Source: Microbacterium schleiferi (lineage in GTDB: Bacteria > Actinomycetota > Actinomycetes > Actinomycetales > Microbacteriaceae). Taken from it: 64,000 bases of DNA. The position numbers and the translations under genes are program-made. Shown here in pieces: positions 7,719 to 16,130 of the stretch. Position 1 is the stretch's first letter, and every line of letters starts with the position of its first letter. Below the pieces are notes generated by a model. That model worked only from the letters and a program-made list of their open reading frames with translations. It searched no databases and was not told the origin of the DNA. The stretch covers positions 1,612,001-1,676,000 of the forward strand of contig NZ_CP064760.1 in NCBI RefSeq assembly GCF_015565955.1, read 5' to 3'.

Positions 7719-8750
7719 TCACGCAAGCGTCGACGCGACGAGGCGTGAGATCGCTCGCAGGTACTTCTTTCGATAGCCGCCGGCCAACATCTCCTCGGGA
7801 AATACCCGGTCCAAGGTGGTGCCGGTCGCGCGGATCGGGATCTGCGCGTCATAGATGCGGTCGACCAGGGCAACGAACCGCAGCGCCGCAGACTGATCGG
7901 TGAAGACTGCCACGTCACGCAGACCCACGAGGGACACACCGTCGATGAGACGTATGTAGCGGGACGGATGCACGCGCGCCAGCTGAGCGACCACGTCATC
8001 GAATGCGTCATCGCTCACAAGCCCATCACCGGATGCCGACTCGATTGCCGCCGCGTACTCGGCCGCATCCAACGCCACCGCATGACCGTCGACGTTGCGG
8101 TGACGGAAGTCGGTGCCATCGATCCGAATGGTCTGGAAGCTCTCGGCCATAGCGTGGATCTCACGCAGGAAGTCCTGGGCGGCGAACCGCCCTTCGCCGA
8201 GTGCGTTGGGCGGCGTGTTGGATGTCGCGGCCAAGCGGGTACCCGAAGCCACCAGTTCGCCCAGCAACCGGGTCATCACCATCGTGTCGCCCGGGTCATC
8301 GAGCTCGAACTCATCGATGCAGAGTAGATCGGCACCGGTGAACAGCCGCACGACGTTCTGGTAGCCCAGGGCTCCGACGAGAGCCGTGTACTCGATGAAG
8401 GACCCGAAGTACTTCCGTCGCACCGGCATGGCGTGATAGATCGCTGCGAGCAGGTGCGTCTTACCGACACCGAACCCGCCGTCCAGATACACGCCGGGTT
8501 TCAGCTCGGGCTGCTTGGGGCGGCGTCGGAAAAGACCTCCGCGCGCCGCTTCGGTCCGCCCGCCGGCAAAGGCGATGAGCAGTTCCTTCGCTTCCTGCTG
8601 AGAGGGGAAGGCAGGATCAGCGCGATACGACTCGAACGACGCGTGAGCGAACTGCGGCGGCGGTGTGAGGGCCGCGACCATCTGGTCGCCGGAGAGTTCG
8701 GGGGAGCGCGTCGCGAGGTGCACGACGCCGGTGGGGCCGGATGCTGGCAT
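7719..8750 (-). CDS. zapE: ZapE/AFG1-like AAA+ ATPase
   Basis: 343 residues, normal for the AFG1/ZapE family, which in E. coli binds the Z-ring. Walker A is GGFGVGKTHL (91-100), Walker B is LLCIDEFEL (142-150), and sensor-1 is TSNTPPNAL. The protein has no membrane segment. The annotated ATG lacks a clear ribosome site, so a nearby alternative start is possible. A TACAGT -10-like element on the minus strand at 8833-8828 could serve it, in the gap shared with the divergent reductase gene. The actinobacterial role is inferred from family. Confidence 0.9.
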   Translation of the reverse strand: MPASGPTGVVHLATRSPELSGDQMVAALTPPPQFAHASFESYRADPAFPSQQEAKELLIAFAGGRTEAARGGLFRRRPKQPELKPGVYLDGGFGVGKTHLLAAIYHAMPVRRKYFGSFIEYTALVGALGYQNVVRLFTGADLLCIDEFELDDPGDTMVMTRLLGELVASGTRLAATSNTPPNALGEGRFAAQDFLREIHAMAESFQTIRIDGTDFRHRNVDGHAVALDAAEYAAAIESASGDGLVSDDAFDDVVAQLARVHPSRYIRLIDGVSLVGLRDVAVFTDQSAALRFVALVDRIYDAQIPIRATGTTLDRVFPEEMLAGGYRKKYLRAISRLVASTLA

Positions 8751-8930
8751 GGGTGGCTTCCGCGGGAGGAGACGGATGCGGGCTGGCCGCGTGCCGCCTA
8801 GAGTCAGGGGGGCGGGACGACCCTCCTACTGTACGCGGGCGAGCGCGGCCTCCGGTGCCAGTCGCGAGCTGGGCGCGACCGCGGAACACCGAGCGGATGC
8901 CGCTGCGCCGCACTGAGAGAGGACTGAGCA

Positions 8931-9638
8931 GTGATCGTCACCGACCTGTCGCCGCGAACGCTGGGCACCGTCGACATCGACGCTGACCGGGATGCCGCGC
9001 GAGAGTGGATCGGCCAGCGTTACGCGACCGTCGCGCCGGACTGCGTGCGCTTGAACATGATCACCTCGCTCACGGGGTCCGCCGTCGGGGCCGATGGCAC
9101 GAGCGAGACCCTCACCGGCGGTGCGGATCGGTTGATCCTCAGCGCCATACGAGCGGCAGCTGACGCGGTCATCGTTGGCGCGCAGACAGTGCGCGCAGAG
9201 GGGTACCTCCTCCCCCGGTCTGCGACGCTCGCGGTCGTGACGCACTCCGGCTCCCTGGAGGGGCTGCGCGTCCCGCCAGATCACCAGCGACCGCTCGTGG
9301 TCCTGTGTCCCGAGTCTCGAACGGGCCAGGTCGAGGCATCCGTCGCGCATCTTCCCGCTGAAGTCGTCGGCCTGGCCGGAGACGAACCGACGCCGGCACA
9401 GATCGTCGATGCACTCCAGGCTCGCGGTCTGCGCCGCCTGGTGTGCGAGGGCGGGCCGTCGTTGGCGCGACAATTCGCGGCGGCGAAGATCATCGACGAA
9501 TACTGCATCACGGTCGCCCCGAGGCTGACGCCGGCCGACCACCCGTTCCTCGGGATCACCACAGATATCGAGACCGAGGTCGTGGGTCACCTCGTCGATG
9601 AAGCGGGATTCACCTATCTGCGGCTGCGTTCTCTGTGA
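8931..9638 (+). CDS. RibD C-terminal/dihydrofolate-reductase-like pyrimidine reductase
   Basis: 235 residues. The fold is that of the RibD reductase domain: SLTGSAVG near residue 45, then ADAVIVGAQTVRAEGY, and the nucleotide-binding segment RRLVCEGGPSLARQF near residue 165. Such proteins reduce a ribosylamino-pyrimidine with NADPH in riboflavin synthesis or act as stand-alone reductases. There is no deaminase domain and no rib gene nearby, so substrate is unknown. The GTG start has AGAGAGGA 7 nt upstream. It is divergent from zapE, and its last 29 nt overlap the convergent hydrolase gene. Confidence 0.85.
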   Translation: MIVTDLSPRTLGTVDIDADRDAAREWIGQRYATVAPDCVRLNMITSLTGSAVGADGTSETLTGGADRLILSAIRAAADAVIVGAQTVRAEGYLLPRSATLAVVTHSGSLEGLRVPPDHQRPLVVLCPESRTGQVEASVAHLPAEVVGLAGDEPTPAQIVDALQARGLRRLVCEGGPSLARQFAAAKIIDEYCITVAPRLTPADHPFLGITTDIETEVVGHLVDEAGFTYLRLRSL

Positions 9639-10818
9639 CAAGTCCGTGCTGGGTCAGCCAGCGCGTGATGCGTCCGGTCCAGCGCTCTTGGTCGTAGTTC
9701 CACAGCTTGGTGTGACGGGCCACGCTGAACACGTCGAGTTCGACCAGGTCGGGACGCGCAACCACGAGGTCGTGGGAGGCATCCGAGGGAACGAACCCAT
9801 CATCGTCGCTGTGCAGGACGAGGATCGGATGCCGCAACTCCGCGGCGCGGGCGAGAACGTCCAGTCTGCGGAAGGGAATCGCCGCGCCCGAACCCGTGAG
9901 CGCCGTCGCCCAATCGGCACCGAGCACGGTGATTGCCAGTCGTGTGATCGGCGCGGGCAGCTTCAGTTCCCGAGCCTGGTAGTCGAGAATGTTGCGCCAG
10001 TCGATGGCAGGCGAGTCCAGGATGAGGCCGACAATGAGGTCGCGGTGGGCAGAGTTCAGGGCGAGCTGCAGTGAAATCGCTCCGCCCATGGACCAGCCCA
10101 TCACGATGACCTTCTTCGCTCCGCGACGCCGTGCGAACCCGACCGCGGCATCGACATCCCGCCACTCCGTCGCTCCGAGCATGTAGGTGCCGGATCGACT
10201 GCGTGGGGCCTCGCCGTCGTTGCGGTACGAGACCACGAGCGAGGTGATGCCTAGCCCGTGGAAGACGGGGACTGCCCGCAGACACTCGGCCCGGGTCGCA
10301 CCGCGGCCGTGTACCTGGATCACCCACGTATCGCCGTCGCCGGCAGGAAACAACCACGCGGGGCACGGCCCGAGCGCCGAGCCGACGAGCTCAGGGCTGA
10401 AGGCGAGGTGCAGTTCTTCGGGCCGCTCGTAGTACCAGCCGCTGAAGGCGGCGTCGCGGGCGATCCGGGACTGCGGACCGACGTGAGTCAGCAGCTTGCG
10501 CTTGACGGTCTCGGGCGTCTCGGTCAGGACGGAGCCGACCTTCAGATATCGCTCCGTGCCCGACGTGAACAGGCCGTAGCGGCCGGGGAGTTCGGTGTCG
10601 GGGGTTCGCGTGAGAGTGATGGTCTGCGCCGACGTGTCCAGTTCCAGGATGCGGCAATCGGGGATCCGCGCAGCTGGCGTCACCACCTTGCGTGCCATGC
10701 GGACGGCGATCCCGCCCCAGAGCGCGAGGACCGCACCCAGGGCCATCGATATCACCGCGAGAGCCGTTCTGACGACGACGGCGTACGGGGTGGAGGCGGC
10801 GCGCCTGGACTCGACCAT
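9610..10818 (-). CDS. Membrane-anchored alpha/beta hydrolase
   Basis: 402 residues. One hydrophobic segment (about 14-38) follows a short basic N-terminus, so the protein is probably anchored with the hydrolase domain outside. The nucleophile elbow is GWSMGG with S243. VIQVHGRG (166-173) supplies the oxyanion region, LHSDDDGFVP (about 334-343) the acid, and the ARHTKLW region the likely histidine. The family includes lipases, esterases and peptidases; substrate cannot be told. Its stop lies inside the convergent reductase gene. Confidence 0.8.
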   Translation of the reverse strand: MVESRRAASTPYAVVVRTALAVISMALGAVLALWGGIAVRMARKVVTPAARIPDCRILELDTSAQTITLTRTPDTELPGRYGLFTSGTERYLKVGSVLTETPETVKRKLLTHVGPQSRIARDAAFSGWYYERPEELHLAFSPELVGSALGPCPAWLFPAGDGDTWVIQVHGRGATRAECLRAVPVFHGLGITSLVVSYRNDGEAPRSRSGTYMLGATEWRDVDAAVGFARRRGAKKVIVMGWSMGGAISLQLALNSAHRDLIVGLILDSPAIDWRNILDYQARELKLPAPITRLAITVLGADWATALTGSGAAIPFRRLDVLARAAELRHPILVLHSDDDGFVPSDASHDLVVARPDLVELDVFSVARHTKLWNYDQERWTGRITRWLTQHGLVTENAAADR

Positions 10819-10831
10819 GGGGTCCTCACTC

Positions 10832-10837
10832 TAGTCT
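10832..10837 (+). promoter_or_regulatory. -10 element of a predicted leaderless transcript (DUF3000)
   Basis: TAGTCT is followed by exactly 6 nt and then the GTG start at 10844. No Shine-Dalgarno sequence fits, so transcription probably begins at the start codon. Confidence 0.6.
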
Positions 10838-10843
10838 GTCGGG

Positions 10844-11428
10844 GTGACCGGAGACCTTCTGTCGGGGGTGGCGTTCGACGACGTGGCCGCGGCGATTCGC
10901 GAGACCACCTTTCGCGACGACCTCACGGTCCGCGAGATTTCAGCCCCCTCGGGGCTCGCTCCTCACGCGCTGGCGTTGGCAGCGGATGTGAGACCCGAAG
11001 CATCAGGCGAGGACTCAGCCTACGGAACTGGTCGCTTCATCCTGTTGCATGACCCGGACGAGCCCGCCCAGTGGAACGGCTCCTGGCGGATCGTCTGCTT
11101 TGCGCAGGCGCCGCTTGAGCCCGAGATCGGCATGGACGCCCTGCTGGCCGAGGTCACCTGGTCGTGGCTCACCGATGCTTTGCAGGCACATTCCGCGACC
11201 TATCACTCCCCCTCGGGCACCGCGACAAAGACCCTCTCGAAGGGATTCGGCACTCTCGCCGAGGAAGGCGACGGCGCTCAGATCGAATTGCGGGCGTCGT
11301 GGACACCGACCGCGAACCTCGGTGCACATGTTGAGGCCTGGGCGGAGCTGGTGTGCATGCTTGCCGGGCTTCCGCCGGGTTCCGAGCAGATCGCGACAGT
11401 GACATCTCGCAGGGTGAGCCGTGGCTGA
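10844..11428 (+). CDS. DUF3000 family protein
   Basis: 194 residues of the actinobacterial DUF3000 family, function unknown. The chain is soluble, with VAFDDVAAAIRET near the start and a WNGSWRIVCFAQAPLEPEIG core. It sits directly before the HRDC ribonuclease D gene with an 8-nt overlap, an arrangement I associate with Micrococcales, so the two are probably co-transcribed. The GTG start is supported by the leaderless -10 spacing upstream. Confidence 0.85.
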   Translation: MTGDLLSGVAFDDVAAAIRETTFRDDLTVREISAPSGLAPHALALAADVRPEASGEDSAYGTGRFILLHDPDEPAQWNGSWRIVCFAQAPLEPEIGMDALLAEVTWSWLTDALQAHSATYHSPSGTATKTLSKGFGTLAEEGDGAQIELRASWTPTANLGAHVEAWAELVCMLAGLPPGSEQIATVTSRRVSRG

Positions 11429-12623
11429 GTACACCGTCATCACCGATGCCGAGGCGCTGACCGCCGCCGCCGCCCGACTCGCCGACGGAGAGGGCCCGGT
11501 CGCCGTCGATGTCGAGCGCGCCTCCGGGTTTCGTTATTCACAGCGCGCGTATCTCGTGCAGCTCTTCCGTCGGGGTGCTGGCGTCATCCTGATCGACCCT
11601 CCGGCCATCGGTGGGGACTTCTCGGCTCTCCAACAGGCGATCGGCGACACCGAGTGGATCTTCCACGCGGCGAGCCAGGATCTGCCGTCGCTGCGTGAGA
11701 TCGGCCTGGAACCGCCGACGCTCTTCGATACCGAGCTGGCGTCGCGACTGCTGGGCCGCGATCGCGTCGGCCTCGGCGCCGTCGTGGAAGAGACACTGGG
11801 CATCACTCTCGCAAAGGCCCACTCGGCATCCGACTGGTCGACCCGTCCGCTTCCGCAGTCGTGGCTCGAGTACGCCGCACACGATGTCGAGTATCTGATC
11901 GACGTGCGCGACATCCTCGTTCGGCAGCTCGCGGATTCCGGCAAGACAGAGTTCGCGGCACAGGAGTTCACCGCAGTCCTCACCCGGGAACCGAAGGCCC
12001 CGCGAGAGGACCCGTGGCGCCGACTCAGCGGTCTGCACACGGTGCGAGGACGGCGCGGCCTGGCTATCGCACGGGCGCTCTGGCTCGCTCGCGAAGACCT
12101 TGCGATCACGCAGGATGTCGCACCGGGCCGGCTTGTCCCCGACCGCGCCCTTGTCGCGGCGATCCTGGCGGACCCGAAGACCAAGCAGCAGTTGGCAGCG
12201 ATCAAGGAGTTCACCGGGCGTGCGAGCCGTTCTGAACTCGACCGCTGGTGGGCCGCGTTCGAAGCAGGCAGAGCCGATCCGGAGCTCCCGCCCGAGCGGC
12301 TGCGCGGCACAGACACCATGCCGCCGGTCAGAGCATGGGCCGATCGCGCGCCCGCCGCCGACGCTCGACTGAAGGCAGCGAAGCCGGCCGTCGATGAGCG
12401 GGCGCAGTCGCTGCAGATGCCGGTCGAGAACCTCCTCACCCCTGAACTGCTTCGACGCGTCGCGTGGGCGCCCCCCTCCGTCATCGACGCCGACACGATC
12501 GGCCAGTCGCTGGCGGCGCTCGGCGCGCGGCCCTGGCAGATTGAGCAGACTGCACAGGTGATCGCCGAAGCCTTTGTGGAATCCGCTCAACCGCCGGCAG
12601 AGGCCTCGGAGACCGCTTCGTAG
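11421..12623 (+). CDS. rnd: Ribonuclease D-like 3'-5' exonuclease with HRDC domain
   Basis: 400 residues. The DEDD exonuclease domain begins with VAVDVERASGF (about 27-37), continues with WIFHAASQDLPSL (second Asp) and DTELASRLLG, and closes with YAAHDVEYL (about 151-159), giving the DEDDy tyrosine motif. An HRDC domain lies near residues 205-280 (RGRRGLAIARALW...RLVPDRALVAAI). The enzyme probably trims 3' ends of structured RNAs. It overlaps the DUF3000 gene by 8 nt and the GTG start follows CAGGGTGAG. Confidence 0.9.
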   Translation: MAEYTVITDAEALTAAAARLADGEGPVAVDVERASGFRYSQRAYLVQLFRRGAGVILIDPPAIGGDFSALQQAIGDTEWIFHAASQDLPSLREIGLEPPTLFDTELASRLLGRDRVGLGAVVEETLGITLAKAHSASDWSTRPLPQSWLEYAAHDVEYLIDVRDILVRQLADSGKTEFAAQEFTAVLTREPKAPREDPWRRLSGLHTVRGRRGLAIARALWLAREDLAITQDVAPGRLVPDRALVAAILADPKTKQQLAAIKEFTGRASRSELDRWWAAFEAGRADPELPPERLRGTDTMPPVRAWADRAPAADARLKAAKPAVDERAQSLQMPVENLLTPELLRRVAWAPPSVIDADTIGQSLAALGARPWQIEQTAQVIAEAFVESAQPPAEASETAS

Positions 12624-12662
12624 GTTCGACCCAACCGATTCCAGCCGATTTGGACCCCTTCC

Positions 12663-12668
12663 TAGGCT
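12663..12668 (+). promoter_or_regulatory. -10 element for the thiolase operon
   Basis: TAGGCT lies 30 nt before the GTG at 12698, leaving a leader that carries the GGAGG ribosome site. Confidence 0.4.
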
Positions 12669-12697
12669 GGCGTCATTCCCAATTCTTTGGAGGCAGA

Positions 12698-13903
12698 GTG
12701 GCCGAGATGTCGGACGTCTTCTTCGTCGACGGTATGCGTACCCCCTTCGGGCGCGCGGGCGAGAAGGGCATGTACTGGAACACCCGCGCTGATGACCTGG
12801 CGGTCAAGGCGATCATCGGGCTGATGGAGCGCAATCCTGAGGTTCCGAAGGACCGCATCGACGACGTTGCGATCGCCGCGACCTCGCAGACGGGCGATCA
12901 GGGTCTGACGCTCGGGAGGTCGGCAGCAATCCTGGCCGGGTTGCCGATGACCGTTCCGGGCTTTGCCATCGACCGCATGTGTGCGGGAGCGATGACGAGC
13001 GTCACCACGATGGCTGGGTCGATCGGCTTCGGCATGTACGACCTCGCGATCGCCGGCGGCGTCGAGCACATGGGGCGCCACCCGATCGGATCCAACGCTG
13101 ACCCCAACCCCCGCTTCGTCGCGGAGAAGATGGTCGACCCTGGTGCGCTCAACATGGGCGTCACCGCCGAGCGCTTGCACGATCGCTTCCCGCAGCTGAC
13201 AAAGGAACGCGCAGACCGCTTCGGCATGCTGAGTCAGCAGAAAGCGCAGGCGGCCTACGACGCCGGGAAGATCCAGCCCGATCTGGTAACCGTCGCCATC
13301 AAGAACGCTGACGGCGCCTGGGGGCTTGCGACCGAAGACGAGGGGCGCCGCCCCGAGACGACGATGGAGGGGCTGGCATCGCTGAAGACCCCGTTCCGTC
13401 CGCATGGTCGTGTCACCGCGGGCACGTCGTCACCGCTCACCGACGGCGCCACGATGGGGCTGCTGGCCAGTGGTGACGCCGTCAAGCAACTGGGGCTTGC
13501 GCCGAAGATGCGACTGGTGTCGTTCGCGTTCGCGGGGGTCGAGCCCGAGATCATGGGAATCGGTCCGATTCCCTCGACCGAAAAGGCTCTGCAGAAGGCA
13601 GGCTTGACGATCGATGACATCGGACTGTTCGAACTCAACGAGGCCTTCGCGGTGCAGGTGATCTCACTCCTCGACCACTTCGGCGTCGCGGATGACGACC
13701 CTCGCGTGAACCAGTGGGGCGGTGCGATCGCCCTTGGCCACCCCCTGGCGGCATCCGGCGTGCGTCTCATGATCCAACTTGCTGCGCAGTTCGCCGAGCG
13801 TCCCGACGTTCGGTACGGCCTGACCGCCATGTGCGTGGGACTTGGGCAGGGCGGATCGGTCGTCTGGGAGAACCCGCACTACACCGGCAAGAAGAAGAAG
13901 TAG
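12698..13903 (+). CDS. Acetyl-CoA C-acyltransferase (thiolase)
   Basis: 401 residues, normal for thiolase II. It cleaves 3-ketoacyl-CoA with CoA in beta-oxidation. The acyl-binding Cys is C95 in DRMCAGAM; the second-site residues are in GGAIALGHPLAASG and in MCVGLGQGGS. I place the start at GTG 12698 because GGAGG lies 4 nt upstream; ATG 12707 (MSDVFFVDG) is the alternative. The gene is followed 12 nt later by the FadJ-like gene, so together they cover hydration, dehydrogenation and thiolysis of fatty acyl-CoA. Confidence 0.93.
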   Translation: MAEMSDVFFVDGMRTPFGRAGEKGMYWNTRADDLAVKAIIGLMERNPEVPKDRIDDVAIAATSQTGDQGLTLGRSAAILAGLPMTVPGFAIDRMCAGAMTSVTTMAGSIGFGMYDLAIAGGVEHMGRHPIGSNADPNPRFVAEKMVDPGALNMGVTAERLHDRFPQLTKERADRFGMLSQQKAQAAYDAGKIQPDLVTVAIKNADGAWGLATEDEGRRPETTMEGLASLKTPFRPHGRVTAGTSSPLTDGATMGLLASGDAVKQLGLAPKMRLVSFAFAGVEPEIMGIGPIPSTEKALQKAGLTIDDIGLFELNEAFAVQVISLLDHFGVADDDPRVNQWGGAIALGHPLAASGVRLMIQLAAQFAERPDVRYGLTAMCVGLGQGGSVVWENPHYTGKKKK

Positions 13904-13915
13904 GAGTTCGCCGCC

Positions 13916-16063
13916 ATGACCAACTACGACGAGATCGACTTCTCGCCGCTGGATGCCCTCGCCGATGGCGAGGTCATCACGCGCTCGATGGTGACCGACG
14001 TGCGCCTTGCTTCCGGCGCCGTGCTGGCCCTCATCACGCTGGACAACGGGCGGGACCACACCCGCCCGAACACCCTCGGGCCGGCGACACTCAAAGAACT
14101 CGGCGAAACCCTCGACGCTCTGAGCGCCCGCGCCGCTGCCGGTGAGATCCAGGCTGTCGCCATTACCGGCAAGCAGTACATTCTCGCGGCTGGTGCCGAC
14201 CTCAGCGATGTTTCGCGGGTTCCCTCCGCAGAGATCGCCAAGCTCATCGCCCAGCGGGGGCATCAGGTGCTCGGCAAGCTTTCGAGTCTCGGCGTGCCCT
14301 CATTCGCCTTCGTGAACGGGCTTGCACTCGGTGGCGGCCTTGAGATCGCGCTGAACTCCACGTACCGCACGGTGGATGCCTCGGCCGCCGCGATCGCCCT
14401 CCCGGAGGTCTTCCTGGGCATCATCCCGGGCTGGGGCGGGGCTTACTTGCTCCCGAACCTCATCGGTATCGAGAATGCGCTTGAGGTCGTCATCTCGAAC
14501 CCGCTCAAGCAGAACCGGGTACTCAAGCCGCAGCAGGCGTTCGACCTCGGCATCATGGATGCCATCTTCCCGGCGGCCAACTACCTCGAGGACTCGCTGC
14601 GCTGGGCAGACGGTGTTCTCACGGGCGCCGTCAAGGTCGAGCGCAAGAACGAACCGGGCAAGATCGAGCGCCTGACCAAGTGGCCGATTGCGATCAAGAT
14701 GGCCCGCGGGATGCTCGAGAGCCGTATCGGCACGGTGCCCCGCTCCCCCTACGCCGCTCTGGACCTGCTCGACAAGGCCAAGGGCGGAACGAAGGCGGAG
14801 GGCTTTGCCCGTGAGGATGACGCGCTGACCGACCTCATCACGGGTGATCAGTTCGCGGCATCCATGTACGCGTTCGACCTGGTGCAGAAGCGCGCGAAAC
14901 GGCCCGTCGGCGCGCCCGACAAGGCGCTTGCCAAGAAGGTCCAGAAGGTCGGCATCATCGGTGCCGGGCTCATGGCCAGCCAGTTCGCGCTGTTGTTCGT
15001 GCGCAAGCTCCAGGTGCCGGTGCTGATCACCGATCTCGATCAGGCACGTGTCGACAAGGGACTCGCCTACATCCACGAGGAGATCGGAAAGCTCGAGCAG
15101 AAGGGCCGTCTCGACGGGGACGGAGCGAATCGGCTCCGTGCCCTCATCCACGGCACCACCGACAAGAGCGAGTACGCCGACTGCGACTTCGTGATCGAGG
15201 CCGTCTTCGAAGAGGTCGGTGTCAAGCAGCAGGTCTTCGGTGAAATCGAGAAGATCGTCCCCGCGGACGCGATCCTCGCCACCAACACCTCATCGCTGTC
15301 GGTCGAGGAGATCGGAGAGAAGCTCGAGCACCCCGAGCGGCTCGTCGGCTTCCACTTCTTCAACCCGGTCGCGGTCATGCCGCTGATCGAGATCGTGAAG
15401 ACTCCCACGACCAACGAGGCTGCTCTGTCCACCGCGTTCGTCGTTGCCAAGGGGCTCGGCAAGAACGCCGTCCTCACGGCTGACGCGCCCGGCTTTGTCG
15501 TCAACCGGCTGCTCGCGAAGGTCATGGGAGAGGCAGCTCGCGCCGTGTACGAGGGAACGCCCCTGCTCACGGTTGAGAAGGCCTTCGGCCCCCTGGGCCT
15601 GCCGATGACGCCGTTCCAGCTCATCGACCTTGTCGGCTGGAAGGTCGCCGCGCACGTTCAGGACACCATGGCTACCGCGTTCCCGGAGCGTTTCTACGCG
15701 AACGCGAACTTCCACGAACTCGCCGAACTACCGCAGGTCGTCGAGAAGGACAAGAACGGCAAGGTCACCGGCTGGACCAAGGCTGCCGAGAAGGTCCTCA
15801 AGCCGGCGATCGGAACCGCTCCCGCGGGGGAAGACGAGATCCTCCGCCGCGTTCAGGACGGGTTGGCACAGGAGATCCACGTCATGCTCGATGACGGCGT
15901 GGTCCCCGAGGTGGAAGACATCGATCTGTGTCTCATCCTCGGCGCCGGCTGGCCCTTCATCGACGGCGGCGCGTCGCCCTACCTCGACCGCGAGGGTGCA
16001 TCGCAGCGCGTGTTCGGTGGCACATTCCACGAACCCCCGATCCGAGGAATCGCCGCGACCTGA
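13916..16063 (+). CDS. FadJ/FadB-like enoyl-CoA hydratase/3-hydroxyacyl-CoA dehydrogenase
   Basis: 715-residue bifunctional beta-oxidation enzyme. The N-terminal crotonase domain (about 30-300) shows ILAAGADLSDVS and GLALGGGLEIAL for the oxyanion hole, with LPEVFLGIIPGWGG after it. The dehydrogenase half starts with the Rossmann motif VGIIGAGLMASQFALL near residue 345 and continues with VGFHFFNPVAVMPLIEIV, the catalytic His region. The C-terminal dimer domain runs to the end. It forms an operon with the thiolase and ends at a strong terminator. Confidence 0.93.
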   Translation: MTNYDEIDFSPLDALADGEVITRSMVTDVRLASGAVLALITLDNGRDHTRPNTLGPATLKELGETLDALSARAAAGEIQAVAITGKQYILAAGADLSDVSRVPSAEIAKLIAQRGHQVLGKLSSLGVPSFAFVNGLALGGGLEIALNSTYRTVDASAAAIALPEVFLGIIPGWGGAYLLPNLIGIENALEVVISNPLKQNRVLKPQQAFDLGIMDAIFPAANYLEDSLRWADGVLTGAVKVERKNEPGKIERLTKWPIAIKMARGMLESRIGTVPRSPYAALDLLDKAKGGTKAEGFAREDDALTDLITGDQFAASMYAFDLVQKRAKRPVGAPDKALAKKVQKVGIIGAGLMASQFALLFVRKLQVPVLITDLDQARVDKGLAYIHEEIGKLEQKGRLDGDGANRLRALIHGTTDKSEYADCDFVIEAVFEEVGVKQQVFGEIEKIVPADAILATNTSSLSVEEIGEKLEHPERLVGFHFFNPVAVMPLIEIVKTPTTNEAALSTAFVVAKGLGKNAVLTADAPGFVVNRLLAKVMGEAARAVYEGTPLLTVEKAFGPLGLPMTPFQLIDLVGWKVAAHVQDTMATAFPERFYANANFHELAELPQVVEKDKNGKVTGWTKAAEKVLKPAIGTAPAGEDEILRRVQDGLAQEIHVMLDDGVVPEVEDIDLCLILGAGWPFIDGGASPYLDREGASQRVFGGTFHEPPIRGIAAT

Positions 16064-16073
16064 CTCGGTCGAA

Positions 16074-16119
16074 AGCAACGATGTGGGGCCCGGATTCGTC
16101 CGGGCCCCACATCGTTGCT
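16074..16119. terminator. Strong intrinsic terminator between the fad operon and dxs
   Basis: AGCAACGATGTGGGGCCCGG pairs fully with its complement around a TTCG tetraloop, giving a stem of about 21 bp. It lies 10 nt after the fadJ-like stop and 11 nt before the convergent dxs stop. Confidence 0.93.
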
Positions 16120-16130
16120 GGGGTGGTGTC